DNA of 64,000 nt from Saccharopolyspora hirsuta. GTDB taxonomy: Bacteria > Actinomycetota > Actinomycetes > Mycobacteriales > Pseudonocardiaceae. The position numbers were made by a program, and so were the translations under genes. Under the pieces are notes generated by a model. It was not told where the DNA came from. It searched no databases and saw only the letters and a program-made list of their open reading frames with translations. The DNA lies in assembly GCF_008630535.1 (NCBI RefSeq), contig NZ_VWPH01000006.1, positions 186,001 to 250,000 on the forward strand, in the 5' to 3' direction. Shown here piece by piece: positions 25,108 through 34,618 of the stretch (the stretch's first letter is position 1; each line of letters opens with the position of its first letter).

Positions 25108-25506
25108 GTGACCACGGGGATGGAAGGCTTCGCCGCAGGCGCCAGCGCACTCGCCGGACAGGCCGCAGGCCTCCGCGCTGCAGTCGACAGCGGCAAGGTC
25201 GTCATGACGCCGGAGGCGGCCGAGCGCGTGGCCAAGATCTACGAGGACAAGGCCGACAAGCTGCAAGTCAAGATGCGACGCACCGAACGTCTCATCGCTA
25301 AGGGCGCCTTCGGCGATTGCAACATCGGGCGTGCTCTTGGGCAGAAGTTTGAAGACAAGGTCAATGCTCCTGAAGTTGGCCTCGTGGCAATTCTGACCAA
25401 GATGCAAGAAATTCTGCGGAACATGGCGCAGGCGTACCGGGACTCCGCCCGGGACATGCAGAACACGGACGACGAGCACGCTCGCAACCTGAACCGGAAC
25501 GTCTGA
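25108..25506 (+). CDS. Small helical T7SS-associated protein
   Basis: The 132-residue protein (MTTGMEGFAAGASALAGQAA .. AYRDSARDMQNTDDEHARNL) is almost all helix with two helical halves. It resembles the PE/EspC-like partners that precede PPE-like genes, although no family motif is clear and a single Cys lies in FGDCNIGR. GGGGTAGGGGG precedes the GTG. It starts a four-gene run with the lipoprotein, PPE-like and EspG genes. Confidence 0.7.
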   Translation: MTTGMEGFAAGASALAGQAAGLRAAVDSGKVVMTPEAAERVAKIYEDKADKLQVKMRRTERLIAKGAFGDCNIGRALGQKFEDKVNAPEVGLVAILTKMQEILRNMAQAYRDSARDMQNTDDEHARNLNRNV

Positions 25507-25510
25507 TCTG

Positions 25511-26053
25511 ATGGTGGTTATGCGTACGACACGACTCACGGTCGCCGTGGTTGGGACTGCTGCCGGGTTTCTCCTCGCTGGATGCTCCACTGGTGGTGGG
25601 AGCGTTGACCCTACGACTGCACCTGCACCCAAGAACGTCCTCGCGGACGTCGACCCCTGCACCGTGCTGTCTGCCGAGGAGTTGCAGCAGTTCGGCGTCA
25701 CTGAGCCAGGGGAACCCGTTGACCAGGGCATTGGCGAGCAGGGCTGCGACTTCGACACGGACACTTCCGGCTTCACGATCTACAAGGGCGAGACCGACAG
25801 CATCGCCTACTGGCAGGGACAGCGGGACAAGTTCGCGATCTTCGAAGAGAACAAGGTTGGTTCGAGCAACGGCATCAAGCAGGTCACCAAGGGTGCTGTT
25901 GGCCAGAGCTTGTGCAGCCAGGTCATCGAGGTCGGTAGTGGATCTGTGAGCGTCCAGTTCGGGTACGACGCCGACAAGAAGCAGAGCGACGAGGCCACCT
26001 GCGCCAAGGCGATGGAGATCGCGCAGGTCGTCGAGACGAAGCTGCCGAAGTAG
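25511..26053 (+). CDS. DUF3558-type lipoprotein
   Basis: The lipobox LLAGC (Cys at about 25) follows a short signal helix (TVAVVGTAAGFLLAGC). The mature part has the DUF3558 pattern: DVDPCTVLSAEELQQFGV, a middle GCDFDTD and a late cysteine (EATCAKAME). Such lipoproteins are common in T7SS cassettes of Pseudonocardiaceae; a role on the outer membrane face is likely but unproven. ATG 25511 or 25520 may be the start. Confidence 0.82.
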   Translation: MVVMRTTRLTVAVVGTAAGFLLAGCSTGGGSVDPTTAPAPKNVLADVDPCTVLSAEELQQFGVTEPGEPVDQGIGEQGCDFDTDTSGFTIYKGETDSIAYWQGQRDKFAIFEENKVGSSNGIKQVTKGAVGQSLCSQVIEVGSGSVSVQFGYDADKKQSDEATCAKAMEIAQVVETKLPK

Positions 26054-26076
26054 GGGATTAGCCGAGGGGGAACGGC

Positions 26077-27483
26077 ATGGTTGACGTTTTCGGGGCGATT
26101 GGAGACGGCTTCTCCAGAGTCACCGGGATAGGCGAGACGCGGGCTGAGGAGCACCAGCGTCTCATGGCGGAAGCCGCCACCGCTGCCAGCCAGAAGCGCA
26201 GCCAGCAGCTGGCTCAGCAGCAGCAGGGTCTGCAGATCGAGGGCACCGACCCGGCGTCGATCACTCAGCACGACAACTGGAACAACTGGGACCACGCCCG
26301 GCTGTACAACCAGCTGAGGGAGTCGCTTCAGCCGAAGGACATCAACGAGTCCGGCGACGCCTGGATCAAGCTGGGCGAGGAGATCGCCGAGATCTTCGCC
26401 GACCTGGAGCCGGAGACCCGCAAGGCGGCAGGTGACCAGCTGCAGGGCGAGGCTGCTGAAGCGGGCCTCAGCGCTGCGAAGCCGTTGCAGGACTGGGGGC
26501 AGAAGTTCGGCGACTCCTTGAGTGGTACCGGCTACAAAATCCAGGAAGCCGGGAACGCTGCTGCGCAGACGAAGGCGACGCTGGAGCCTCCGAAGGAGTT
26601 CGACGGCCTCCGCAACGGGATTCGGAGTCTCGCTCCTGGCGGCGGCATCGTTGACGGCGCTCAGCAGATGATGGAGCAGCGGGAGGCTGAGCAGCAGGCT
26701 CGGCAGCTCGTGCAGAACGTCTACGCCTCCGGTTACCAGGCCGTCGACACCAGCACCCCGACGTTCCCTCCGCCCGTCGACCCCCTGAACCCGCCTCCGC
26801 CGCCGGACCAGGGGCGGAGCACTCCGCAGGGGATTTCCTCCACGCCGTCCGGGATTTCCGGGCAGCCGTCCGGGAGCGTCACAGGCGGCGGCAGCGTGTC
26901 GGGTGGTGGCGGCGTCACGGGCGGCGGCAGCGTGCCCGGCGGCGGTCTGCCGGGTGGTGGCTACACGCCTCCGGCGCAGAGCGGTTCGCAGTGGGCCGGG
27001 CAGCAGCCGAACGTTCCCGGGCCGGGCCTGGGCGTTCCGTCGCCCGGTAGCACTCCGCCCGGTGGCGGTGGCGGCGGTTTCCTCGGCGCGATGCCGCCCG
27101 GCGGTCCGGGTGGTCCGGGTGCAGGTGGCCGCGGTGCCGGTGGGCTCGGCGGCGCTGGTGCGCGCGGTGCCGGTGCCGGTGGCATGGGCGCTGGTGGTCG
27201 GGCCGGTGCTGGTGGTCCGGGCGGGCCCGGGATGGGCGCTGGCGGTCGTGCGGGCGTCGGCGGGCTCGGGGCCGGTGGTGCTGGTGGCGTTGCTGGCGGT
27301 GGAGCCGCTGGGGGGCGTGGTGCCGGTGGCGGCATGGGCGCCGGTGCTGGTGCTGGTCAGCGCGGGCAGGGCAGCGAGGACCAGGAGCACGACCGGCCGA
27401 GCTGGCTCGAGGAGCAGGACGACATCTGGCTGGACGACATGCCCAAGACCGCTCCGCCGGTCTTCGGCGACTGGGGCAAGTGA
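26077..27483 (+). CDS. PPE-like T7SS substrate, Gly-rich, TAPPVFG tail
   Basis: Residues 55-220 form the helical PPE/WXG100-type part (HDNWNNWDHARLYNQLRESL .. GDAWIKLGEEIAEIFADLE). Residues 225-440 are Pro then Gly/Ala low complexity (GGGSVSGGGGVTGGG and GAGG repeats). The end is HDRPSWLEEQDDIWLDD-MPKTAPPVFGDWGK. This tail layout is seen in other actinobacterial PPE-like proteins. The EspG-type chaperone directly downstream is its probable partner in the cytosol. Confidence 0.85.
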   Translation: MVDVFGAIGDGFSRVTGIGETRAEEHQRLMAEAATAASQKRSQQLAQQQQGLQIEGTDPASITQHDNWNNWDHARLYNQLRESLQPKDINESGDAWIKLGEEIAEIFADLEPETRKAAGDQLQGEAAEAGLSAAKPLQDWGQKFGDSLSGTGYKIQEAGNAAAQTKATLEPPKEFDGLRNGIRSLAPGGGIVDGAQQMMEQREAEQQARQLVQNVYASGYQAVDTSTPTFPPPVDPLNPPPPPDQGRSTPQGISSTPSGISGQPSGSVTGGGSVSGGGGVTGGGSVPGGGLPGGGYTPPAQSGSQWAGQQPNVPGPGLGVPSPGSTPPGGGGGGFLGAMPPGGPGGPGAGGRGAGGLGGAGARGAGAGGMGAGGRAGAGGPGGPGMGAGGRAGVGGLGAGGAGGVAGGGAAGGRGAGGGMGAGAGAGQRGQGSEDQEHDRPSWLEEQDDIWLDDMPKTAPPVFGDWGK

Positions 27484-27494
27484 CGGGGGTAGGC

Positions 27495-28319
27495 GTGTCC
27501 GAGCGTTGGCTGCTGCCACCGCTGTGGTTCGACTTCTGCTGGGAGATCGGGCGTTTCGACGAGTACCCGTTCCCGATCGCGGTGCGCTCGCACGGCGCGA
27601 CGCTGGAGGAGCGCGCCGTGCTGCGCCAGCGGGCCCTGCCCGAGATGCAGGCGGCGGGGCTGCTCGGCGGAACCGGTCTCGCACCGCGGTTCGGGCAGGT
27701 GCTCGCCCAGCTGGCCAAGCCCGGCCTGTGGGTCGAAGGGCTCTGGCTGCCAGACGAGACCACCGATTCGCCGGTCCGGCTGATGTCGGTGGCCAGCGAG
27801 GAGGGCGCGCTGCTGCTCGTTCAGGACTCCGGCGAGTCCGAGAGCTACGGCGGTGACCTGCGGATCTCCGTGCACCCGCGGACTTCGGTGGTCGCGGCGG
27901 CGATCCAGGGCATGCCCCCGGCGCCGCCCGGCAAGCGCCCGCGCCTGGCGGTCCCGTGCGCCGAGCTCGCGCAGCAGCAGGGGCCGGTCCCGGACGAGAG
28001 CTTCGACGAGATCGACATGATGCAGTCGGCGTCGACGCCCAAGCGCACCCCGTCGGGCGCCGAGGCGCTGCGCGCGGTCCTGGAGGAGCAGCACCTCCGG
28101 GACGGGCAGTTCACGGTGAACATGCGCGACCGGCACGGCCGCACGCGCCGTTCCCAGGTCCTCAAGTGGTTCGACGCGCGCGAGCCCGACGGCCGCTACG
28201 GCGTGACCCAGCAGCAACGCCCCGGCGTCGGCCCCGAGCTGGTCCTGGCCCCGCTCGCCCCGCCGGACCTCGGCAAAGCCCTGGAGAACCGCGTCGCCGA
28301 GGTCCGCACCGCGGCCTGA
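27495..28319 (+). CDS. espG: EspG-family T7SS chaperone
   Basis: The 274-residue protein has the EspG pattern: VSERWLLPPLWFDFCWEIG, then SHGATLEERAVLRQRALPEM and LAQLAKPGLWVEGLWLPDE, and a C-terminal GRTRRSQVLKWFDAREPDGR. EspG binds PE/PPE-type pairs in the cytosol and hands them to the secretion machine. It directly follows the PPE-like gene (the frame overlaps its stop). GTG 27495 after GGGGGTAGGC is chosen; GTG 27480 is possible. Confidence 0.85.
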   Translation: MSERWLLPPLWFDFCWEIGRFDEYPFPIAVRSHGATLEERAVLRQRALPEMQAAGLLGGTGLAPRFGQVLAQLAKPGLWVEGLWLPDETTDSPVRLMSVASEEGALLLVQDSGESESYGGDLRISVHPRTSVVAAAIQGMPPAPPGKRPRLAVPCAELAQQQGPVPDESFDEIDMMQSASTPKRTPSGAEALRAVLEEQHLRDGQFTVNMRDRHGRTRRSQVLKWFDAREPDGRYGVTQQQRPGVGPELVLAPLAPPDLGKALENRVAEVRTAA

Positions 28320-28329
28320 CGTCGTCTAC

Positions 28330-28373
28330 GCGATTTCCATTGAAATCGAAGACCCGATTTCAATGGAAATCGC
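28330..28373. repeat. Family A 44-bp palindromic pair, reversed unit order
   Basis: GATTTCCATTGAAATC then GATTTCAATGGAAATC, spaced by GAAGACCC, with GC ends. The order of the two units is the reverse of that in the copies at 5331 and 7807. It lies just after espG, between two co-oriented genes. Confidence 0.85.
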
Positions 28374-28597
28374 GCGCGGAAGCCCCGACCCCGTCCGGAA
28401 TGTCCGGTAAGTTTCGGGGCGGAGCCGCCACGGCCGGTGATCGGACCCCACGCGGGGTGCTCGATCAGGGGCAGACTGTTGGTGCGCTCGCACCCTTAAC
28501 CTCTAGGGTGCTCGGGGGGAGTCGGCGCGCCGAGCGATCGGCGGTCGGACGACGACGTCGCCGGGGCCGCGCTCCGGCGACGGTGAAGGAGTTCTGG
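28374..28597 (+). promoter_or_regulatory. Upstream region of the Hsp70-like gene
   Basis: The region contains CACCCT-N8-AGGGTG (28491-28510) with TAGGGT inside it as a possible -10, and a short hairpin ACCCCACGCGGGGT (28445-28458). I see no further coding sequence. Confidence 0.35.
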
Positions 28598-30385
28598 GTG
28601 TCCCTGCACGTCTCGATCGACTTCGGCACGTCGAGCACATGCACGGTGGTCTCGGTCGGTGGTGCCGAACCACAGGTCGTGGTCATCGACGGTCAGCCGC
28701 TGGTCCCGTCCGCGGTGTTCGCCGCCGCCGACGGCACGCTGTTCGTCGGTCACGAGGCCGAGCGGCAGGCGGCGGTCGACCCCGCCCGGTTCGAACCGCA
28801 CCCCAAGCGCCGCATCGACGAGGGCGAGCTGCTGCTGGGCAGCACCGTGCTGAAGGTCGGCGACGTGATCCGCGCCGTGCTGCAGCGCGCGGTGAACGAG
28901 GCCCGCCGCTTCGCCGGTGGTGCGGCCGTCGACCTGCTGGTCCTGACCCACCCCGCGGACTGGGGATCGGTGCGCGCCGGGGAACTGCGCCAGGCCGCCA
29001 CCGGACTCGGCAAGGAGATCGTGCTCGTGCCCGAGCCGGTCGCCGCCGCGGTCTTCCACTCCGCCGGGTACGGGCTGCCCGACGGCGGCGCGCTCGCCGT
29101 GCTCGACCTCGGCGGCGGCACCGTGGACGCCAGCGTGGTGCGCAAGCAGGGCGCGTCCTTCCAGGTGCTGGCGACCCGCGGCGAACCGAACTTCGGCGGC
29201 GCGGACATCGACCAGGCGCTGCTGGAGCACATCGGCCAGCTCGTCTCCAGCACCGACCCCGAGGCCTGGGCCAAGCTCGTCGAGGGCCGCGAGATGGCCG
29301 ACCGCCGGCGCCGCCGCGTGGTGCGCCAGGACGTGCGCGGCGCGAAGGAGACCCTGTCCCGGCACACCTACACCGACGTGCCGATGCCCCCGCCGTTCTC
29401 CGACGCGCACGTCACCCGCGTCGACCTGGAATCCCTGATCGCCGCCCCGCTGGGCAAGGCCGCCGACCTGGTGCTGACCACGCTGCGCGAGGGCCGGGTG
29501 CAGCGCCAGCAGCTCGCCGGGGTGTTCCTCGTCGGCGGGTCGAGCCGAATCCCGTTGGTGTCGCGGCTGATCCACGAGCGCACCGGCGTGGTACCGACCA
29601 CTTTGGACCAGCCGGAGACGGTCGTCGCGCGCGGCGCGCTGCGCGCGGTGCGGCTCGACCCGGAGCGCACCGGGGGCCTGGCGCCCGCCGGGGCGTGGGC
29701 CGGGACGAAGACGGTCCGCTCCGTGCCGATGCCCACCACCCCGCCGCCCGGCATGACCGCGGGCGACTCGCTCAGCCGCGCCCGCACGGTCGTCATCGGC
29801 GGCAGCGACACCACGCTCCCGGTCGCCAAGCCGCAGCGCCGCGCCAAGAGCAAGCTCCCGTGGCTGATCGGCGGCGGTGCCGCCGCCGCGATCGCCGTCG
29901 GCGCGGTCGTGACGGTGCTGCTCACCAGCAGCGGCGGGGACGCCGTGGCCGCGCAGAAGGTCACCGCCTACGACTACGCGTTCAGCTACCCCGGCCACTG
30001 GGAGGAGGCCGGGGGCGACAAGGCGAAGTTCCAGACGCTGCTCCAGCCCAAGGACGGCGAGCAGGGCTCGATGATCGCCGTCGAGGAGGGCCGCCTCGGC
30101 TTCGACACCGACACCGACCGGGCCCGCGCGGTGCAGATGCTGCGCTCCGAGTACGAGCAGTCCGTCGCGCAGGGCAAGCCGTTCTCCAAGTTCACCGCAA
30201 CCGCCAGCTTCGGCGGCCAGGAAGTGGTCTACTACCAGGAAACCCTGCCGGAGACGACCGTCGAGTGGTACACGCTCTACCGCGGTCAGTTCAAGATGAG
30301 CGTCGGCTGCAAGTACGGACCGGCAGGCAAGGAAGACGTGGCCCGCGCGTGCGAGCAGGTGGTCCGAACGTTGGCGGTCGGCTGA
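28598..30385 (+). CDS. Hsp70-like T7SS-associated membrane protein (Rv3446c type)
   Basis: Residues 1-370 form an actin/Hsp70 ATPase fold (VSIDFGTSSTCTVVSVGG, VLVPEPVAAAVFHSAG, AVLDLGGGTVDASVV, VFLVGGSSRIPLVSRL). A linker leads to one membrane helix at about 419-440 and a C-terminal extracytoplasmic domain of about 150 residues (YDYAFSYPGHWEEAGGDKAK .. ). This matches the Rv3446c family, found between eccC and the esx pair in ESX-4. The substrate-binding domain of true DnaK is replaced by the outside domain. GTG 28598 follows AAGGAG by 6 nt. Confidence 0.88.
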   Translation: MSLHVSIDFGTSSTCTVVSVGGAEPQVVVIDGQPLVPSAVFAAADGTLFVGHEAERQAAVDPARFEPHPKRRIDEGELLLGSTVLKVGDVIRAVLQRAVNEARRFAGGAAVDLLVLTHPADWGSVRAGELRQAATGLGKEIVLVPEPVAAAVFHSAGYGLPDGGALAVLDLGGGTVDASVVRKQGASFQVLATRGEPNFGGADIDQALLEHIGQLVSSTDPEAWAKLVEGREMADRRRRRVVRQDVRGAKETLSRHTYTDVPMPPPFSDAHVTRVDLESLIAAPLGKAADLVLTTLREGRVQRQQLAGVFLVGGSSRIPLVSRLIHERTGVVPTTLDQPETVVARGALRAVRLDPERTGGLAPAGAWAGTKTVRSVPMPTTPPPGMTAGDSLSRARTVVIGGSDTTLPVAKPQRRAKSKLPWLIGGGAAAAIAVGAVVTVLLTSSGGDAVAAQKVTAYDYAFSYPGHWEEAGGDKAKFQTLLQPKDGEQGSMIAVEEGRLGFDTDTDRARAVQMLRSEYEQSVAQGKPFSKFTATASFGGQEVVYYQETLPETTVEWYTLYRGQFKMSVGCKYGPAGKEDVARACEQVVRTLAVG

Positions 30386-30497
30386 ACCGCAGGTGAAAAC
30401 GCGGCGGAATGCCGTTGTCGAACGCTTTCGAACCCACCCCGTGACCGCGCGCAAAATGCAATTCGCTCGCGCCGAGCCGGGCGGGGAAGGCTTTGAC

Positions 30498-30833
30498 ATG
30501 GACGCAGCAGCGGAATCGGTCCGCAAATTCCGCGCCGAACTGGCCGCCGCGATCGGCCGCGGGCACCGCGCCCGCGCCGAAGCGCACCGCCGCGCCGTCG
30601 ACTTCCAGCGCGGCACCCGGGAACTCGCAGCGCAGGCCGGTACCACCGGCGAGGGCGAGCAGCGCGAGGCGGCGCTGGCGCACCGCAACCGGATGGGGCT
30701 GGAAGTTCCCGAAGCGGCGAATCCGAGTGCCCGCGATGCCGAGGAGAAGGCGCAGCCGACCGGGAAATCGCAAGAGCAAACGCCGTCCGATGGCAGCGAC
30801 CTCGACTTTTCCCGAGCGCAAATCATGCGATGA
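30498..30833 (+). CDS. Small charged protein, T7SS locus
   Basis: The 111-residue product starts MDAAAESVRKFRAELAAAIG and is rich in Arg, Ala and Glu, mostly helical, ending DLDFSRAQIMR. GGGGAAGG precedes the ATG. I do not recognise the family. Its place between the Rv3446c-type gene and the WXG100 pair suggests a role in the same system, perhaps as a cytosolic adaptor. Confidence 0.55.
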   Translation: MDAAAESVRKFRAELAAAIGRGHRARAEAHRRAVDFQRGTRELAAQAGTTGEGEQREAALAHRNRMGLEVPEAANPSARDAEEKAQPTGKSQEQTPSDGSDLDFSRAQIMR

Positions 30834-30971
30834 CCTGCGGGTTCCGCGCGCGGCGTTTACATCAGCAACGGGTTCCGCAGAAATCCAGGACAACGTGGAA
30901 CCGAACGTGGCAATGTCTGCGTCGCAGGTTCATCCGAACTTGTTGACGAGTTTGAAGGGGGTCATCCGAAG

Positions 30972-31283
30972 ATGGCTGGGATTGGTGCAGACACCGAGGC
31001 GATCCAGCAGGCGTCCGTCGACATCGACGAGGCGCGCAACGCTGTCGAGCAGGCGCTCCAGCAGCTGCAGGGTCAGCTCGAGGGCCCGGTCGCGAACTGG
31101 AAGGGCGCGGCTGCGGACGTCTTCCGCAAGCTGATGGACCAGTACGAGCAGAGCGGCAAGAAGATCATCCAGAAGCTGGACGAGCTGGGCCAGAACGTGA
31201 AGTCCTCGGGTCAGGACTACGCGCAGACCCAGGAGGACCAGGCCCAGGAGATCTCCAAGATCGCCAGCCTGCTCGACGGCTGA
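30972..31283 (+). CDS. WXG100-family protein (EsxU-like)
   Basis: The 103-residue helical hairpin has W43-K-G45 in the turn (VANWKGAAADVFRKL) and a helical tail (QDYAQTQEDQAQEIS). It is the size of ESAT-6/CFP-10 proteins and lies directly before a second WXG100 gene, as esxU-esxT do in ESX-4. The two should form a heterodimer exported by EccC. The exact YxxxD/E export motif is not seen in the tail. Confidence 0.93.
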   Translation: MAGIGADTEAIQQASVDIDEARNAVEQALQQLQGQLEGPVANWKGAAADVFRKLMDQYEQSGKKIIQKLDELGQNVKSSGQDYAQTQEDQAQEISKIASLLDG

Positions 31284-31337
31284 CGCTTCCGAGTCGCACA
31301 CTCCACTTTCTTCAGAGGCATTTGAGGGGATAACGCA

Positions 31338-31628
31338 ATGAGCGAGATCAACGTCAACTTCGCGGAGCTGCAGCAGGCTTCCGACGACCTGCAGGCCGCG
31401 GCCCAGAAGATCCAGGGCGAGCTGGACGACCTGGAGGGCAAGATCCAGAAGCTGATCTCCACCTGGGAGGGCGAGGCGCAGGAGTCGTACCACGCCGCCC
31501 AGAGGGAGTGGGACGCCGAGGCGGCCAAGATGCAGGAGACCGCGGCCAAGATGGGCATGGCCGTCGGCGCCGCCAACGAGGCCTTCCAGGCCGGTGAGAA
31601 GAAGAACGCCGGCCGCTTCGGTGGCTGA
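31338..31628 (+). CDS. WXG100-family protein (EsxT-like)
   Basis: The 96-residue protein has W43-E-G45 (LISTWEGEAQESYHAAQREW) and the two-helix layout (start MSEINVNFAELQQASDDLQA). It lies 54 bp after the first WXG100 gene and is its likely partner. A TTTGAGGGGATAACGCA leader supplies the ribosome-binding site. Confidence 0.94.
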   Translation: MSEINVNFAELQQASDDLQAAAQKIQGELDDLEGKIQKLISTWEGEAQESYHAAQREWDAEAAKMQETAAKMGMAVGAANEAFQAGEKKNAGRFGG

Positions 31629-31985
31629 GCTCACCCGCTGAGCGCTCTCGCGGCCCCGGCGATCCGCCGGGGCCGCGTGCTGTGCCCGGGACCTGCCCGT
31701 CGGCGGGGACCCGGGCATTGCTATGCTGGATTCGGCGATCTGCCAGGTCAGAAACCTCGCCCCCGCTACCGAGGACCCGTTTTGACCGGGCCAGAAGCCA
31801 CCAAGTACCCTCATTCTTTGTTGTGCGGTGCGCGGCTGCAGTTCGCGCCAGCGGATCGGATCTGCGGATCACGGTCCCGGCGGCGGTGCTGACGGACGTG
31901 CCGGTCCCCGAGGAGGGGCCGACCGACGTGATCGAGACGGGCTCCGCACTGACGATTCCGACGCGAACGACGACGAGGTAGACCC
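31629..31985 (+). promoter_or_regulatory. esx-rplM intergenic region with rplM promoter
   Basis: The 357 bases hold a terminator (31650-31677), a second hairpin (TGCCCGGG/CCCGGGCA at 31683-31718) and a good promoter: TTGACC (31782-31787), 18 bp, TACCCT (31806-31811). That leaves an rplM leader of about 165 nt, long enough for L13-type feedback control. No gene is visible. Confidence 0.6.
31650..31677 (+). terminator. Terminator after the WXG100 pair
   Basis: GCGGCCCCGGCG-ATC-CGCCGGGGCCGC is a perfect 12-bp stem with a three-base loop. Confidence 0.8.
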
Positions 31986-32428
31986 GTGCGCACGTACAGC
32001 CCGAAGCCCGGCGAGGTGACCCGCGCCTGGCACGTGATCGACGCCGAGGATGTTGTGCTCGGCCGGTTGGCAACTCAGGCCGCGACGCTGCTGCGCGGCA
32101 AGCACAAGCCGACCTACGCACCGCACGTGGACACCGGCGACTTCGTCGTCGTCATCAACGCGGAGAAGGTTGCCCTCACCGGCAACAAGCGTGAGCAGGC
32201 GTTCCACTACCGGCACAGCGGCTACCCCGGTGGTCTGCGCAAGCAGTCCTTCGGTGAGGTGCTGGAGAAGCACCCCGAGCGGCTGCTCGAGAAGGCGATC
32301 AAGGGCATGCTCCCGAAGAACAAGCTCGGCCGGGCCATGGGCAAGAAGCTCAAGGTCTACGCCGGCCCGGAGCACCCGCACCAGGCCCAGAACCCGCAGC
32401 CGTTCGAGATTAAGGCGAAGGTCCAGAA

Positions 32429-32432
<4 letters not shown>
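31986..32432 (+). CDS. rplM: 50S ribosomal protein L13
   Basis: The 148-residue L13 has the core segments [40 protein letters not shown] and [21 protein letters not shown]13 is an early 23S binder. It overlaps rpsI by GTGA, as usual. In actinobacteria this rplM-rpsI-glmM block bounds the ESX-4 locus. Confidence 0.98.
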
Positions 32433-32911
<479 letters not shown>

Positions 32912-32929
32912 CGCGAACCAGACACGATT

Positions 32930-32977
32930 TGCGGGAGCAGTCGGAAGTCCACAACGGACTCCCGGGCTGCTCCCGCA
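32930..32977 (+). terminator. Terminator after rpsI
   Basis: TGCGGGAGCAG pairs with CTGCTCCCGCA, and an inner GGAAGTCC/GGACTCCC stem extends it. It lies 18 bp after rpsI. Confidence 0.75.
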
Positions 32978-33066
32978 GTCGTTTCGGGGGCTGTTTCTCC
33001 CGCGCGCGGTCGCGAGGCGCCGCCGTGCAGAATGAGCACGAGGATCGAGAAGGGGACTTGCTGCTG

Positions 33067-34401
33067 ATGTCTCGGTTGTTTGGCACCGACGGGGTGCGTG
33101 GACTGGCCAATGCCGATCTCACCCCGGAACTGGCGATGTCGGTGGCCGCTGCGGCGGCCCGGGTGCTCTACGACCGGGACGATTCGAAGCGCCGCGTGGC
33201 GCTGGTCGGCCGCGACCCGCGGGCCAGCGGCGAGATGCTGGAGGCGGCCGTCACCGCGGGCCTGACCTCGGCCGGTGCGGACGTGCTGCGGGTCGGCGTG
33301 CTGCCCACCCCGGCGGTGGCGCACCTGGTGGCCGAGCTGGGCGCGGACCTCGGCGTGATGATCTCCGCCTCGCACAACCCGATGCCCGACAACGGGATCA
33401 AGCTCTTCGCGGCGGGCGGGCACAAGCTGCCGGACGCGGTCGAGGACGAGATCGAGGCCCGTCTGGACGAGCAGGTCGAGCGCCCGACCGGCGTGCACGT
33501 CGGCCGGGTCCGCGACGTGCCGGACGCGGTGCAGCGCTACGTCGACCACCTGCTCGAAGCCGCCCCGCAGCCGCTGAACGGGCTCAAGGTCGTGGTGGAC
33601 TGCGCGAACGGCGCGGCCTCGGCGGCGGCCCCGGAGGCCTACCGCCGCGCGGGCGCCGACGTGGTGGCGATCAACGCGGAACCGGACGGCCTCAACATCA
33701 ACGACGGCGTCGGCTCGACCCACCTCGACGTCCTGCAGGCCGCGGTCGTGGAGCACGGCGCGGACCTGGGCGTGGCGCACGACGGCGACGCCGACCGCTG
33801 CCTGGCGGTGGACGCCTCCGGCGCGGTGGTGGACGGCGACCAGATCATGGCGGTCCTCGCGGTGGCCATGGCAGAGGCGGGCGAGCTCACCGAGAACACG
33901 CTGGTCGCGACGGTCATGAGCAACCTCGGCCTGCACCTGGCGATGCGCGAGCAGGGGGTGGCCCTGCGCACCACGGCGGTCGGCGACCGCTACGTCCTGG
34001 AGGAGCTGCGCGCCGGTGGCTTCGCCCTCGGCGGCGAGCAGTCGGGCCACGTCGTGCTGCCCGCCCACGCCACCACCGGTGACGGCCTGCTCACCGCCCT
34101 GCGCCTGATGGGCCGCGTGGCGGCCACCGGCACCCCGTTGTCCTCGCTGGCCAAGGTGATGCGCCGCCTGCCGCAGGTGCTGATCAACGTCCGCGTGGCG
34201 GACAAGGTGGCGGCGGTGGCGTCCCCCGAGGTGATCGCGGCGGTGTCGCAGACCGAGACCGAGCTGGGCGAAACCGGTCGCGTCCTGTTGCGCCCATCGG
34301 GTACTGAGCAGCTCGTTCGGGTCATGGTGGAGGCCCAAACGGAGCAGAGCGCACAGGACGCTGCGGAGCGTTTGGCGGAAATCGTTGCCGCGATCCGGTG
34401 A
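33067..34401 (+). CDS. glmM: Phosphoglucosamine mutase
   Basis: The enzyme converts glucosamine-6-phosphate to glucosamine-1-phosphate for UDP-GlcNAc and peptidoglycan. The 444-residue protein starts [20 protein letters not shown], has the phosphoserine Ser102 in [13 protein letters not shown], the metal loop HDGDADRC and the C-terminal phosphate-binding [15 protein letters not shown] 33067 is used because similarity begins there; an in-frame extension to 32929 runs through the terminator and is not coding. glmS follows 8 kb later. Confidence 0.97.
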   Translation: MSRLFGTDGVRGLANADLTPELAMSVAAAAARVLYDRDDSKRRVALVGRDPRASGEMLEAAVTAGLTSAGADVLRVGVLPTPAVAHLVAELGADLGVMISASHNPMPDNGIKLFAAGGHKLPDAVEDEIEARLDEQVERPTGVHVGRVRDVPDAVQRYVDHLLEAAPQPLNGLKVVVDCANGAASAAAPEAYRRAGADVVAINAEPDGLNINDGVGSTHLDVLQAAVVEHGADLGVAHDGDADRCLAVDASGAVVDGDQIMAVLAVAMAEAGELTENTLVATVMSNLGLHLAMREQGVALRTTAVGDRYVLEELRAGGFALGGEQSGHVVLPAHATTGDGLLTALRLMGRVAATGTPLSSLAKVMRRLPQVLINVRVADKVAAVASPEVIAAVSQTETELGETGRVLLRPSGTEQLVRVMVEAQTEQSAQDAAERLAEIVAAIR

Positions 34402-34452
34402 AGTTGTGATGTAGATCTCTCGCGGATGGTCAAAGTGTGAGATCCTGCTCAC

Positions 34453-34611
34453 ATGGGTGCCATCGTTGTCGCCATGATCGTCGGGCTCGTCGCTGTCGGG
34501 CTCGTCGTGGGTCTCGTGATCTTCTCCGCCCTCGCGGTCGCCGGTCTCAAGGCCGTGAACGCCGCGCACGAGGGAAGGTCCTGGTTCGTGAACCGCCGGA
34601 ACCGGAGCTGA
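34453..34611 (+). CDS. Small single-pass membrane protein
   Basis: The 52-residue product MGAIVVAMIVGLVAVGLVVG continues with a hydrophobic stretch to LAVAGLKAV and ends with a basic tail (NRRNRS). It has codon bias like its neighbours and no known family. A small inverted repeat, GTGAG-ATCCTG-CTCAC (34435-34451), lies immediately before its ATG. The next small membrane gene starts 7 bp after its stop. Confidence 0.5.
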   Translation: MGAIVVAMIVGLVAVGLVVGLVIFSALAVAGLKAVNAAHEGRSWFVNRRNRS

Positions 34612-34618
34612 CCCGACC

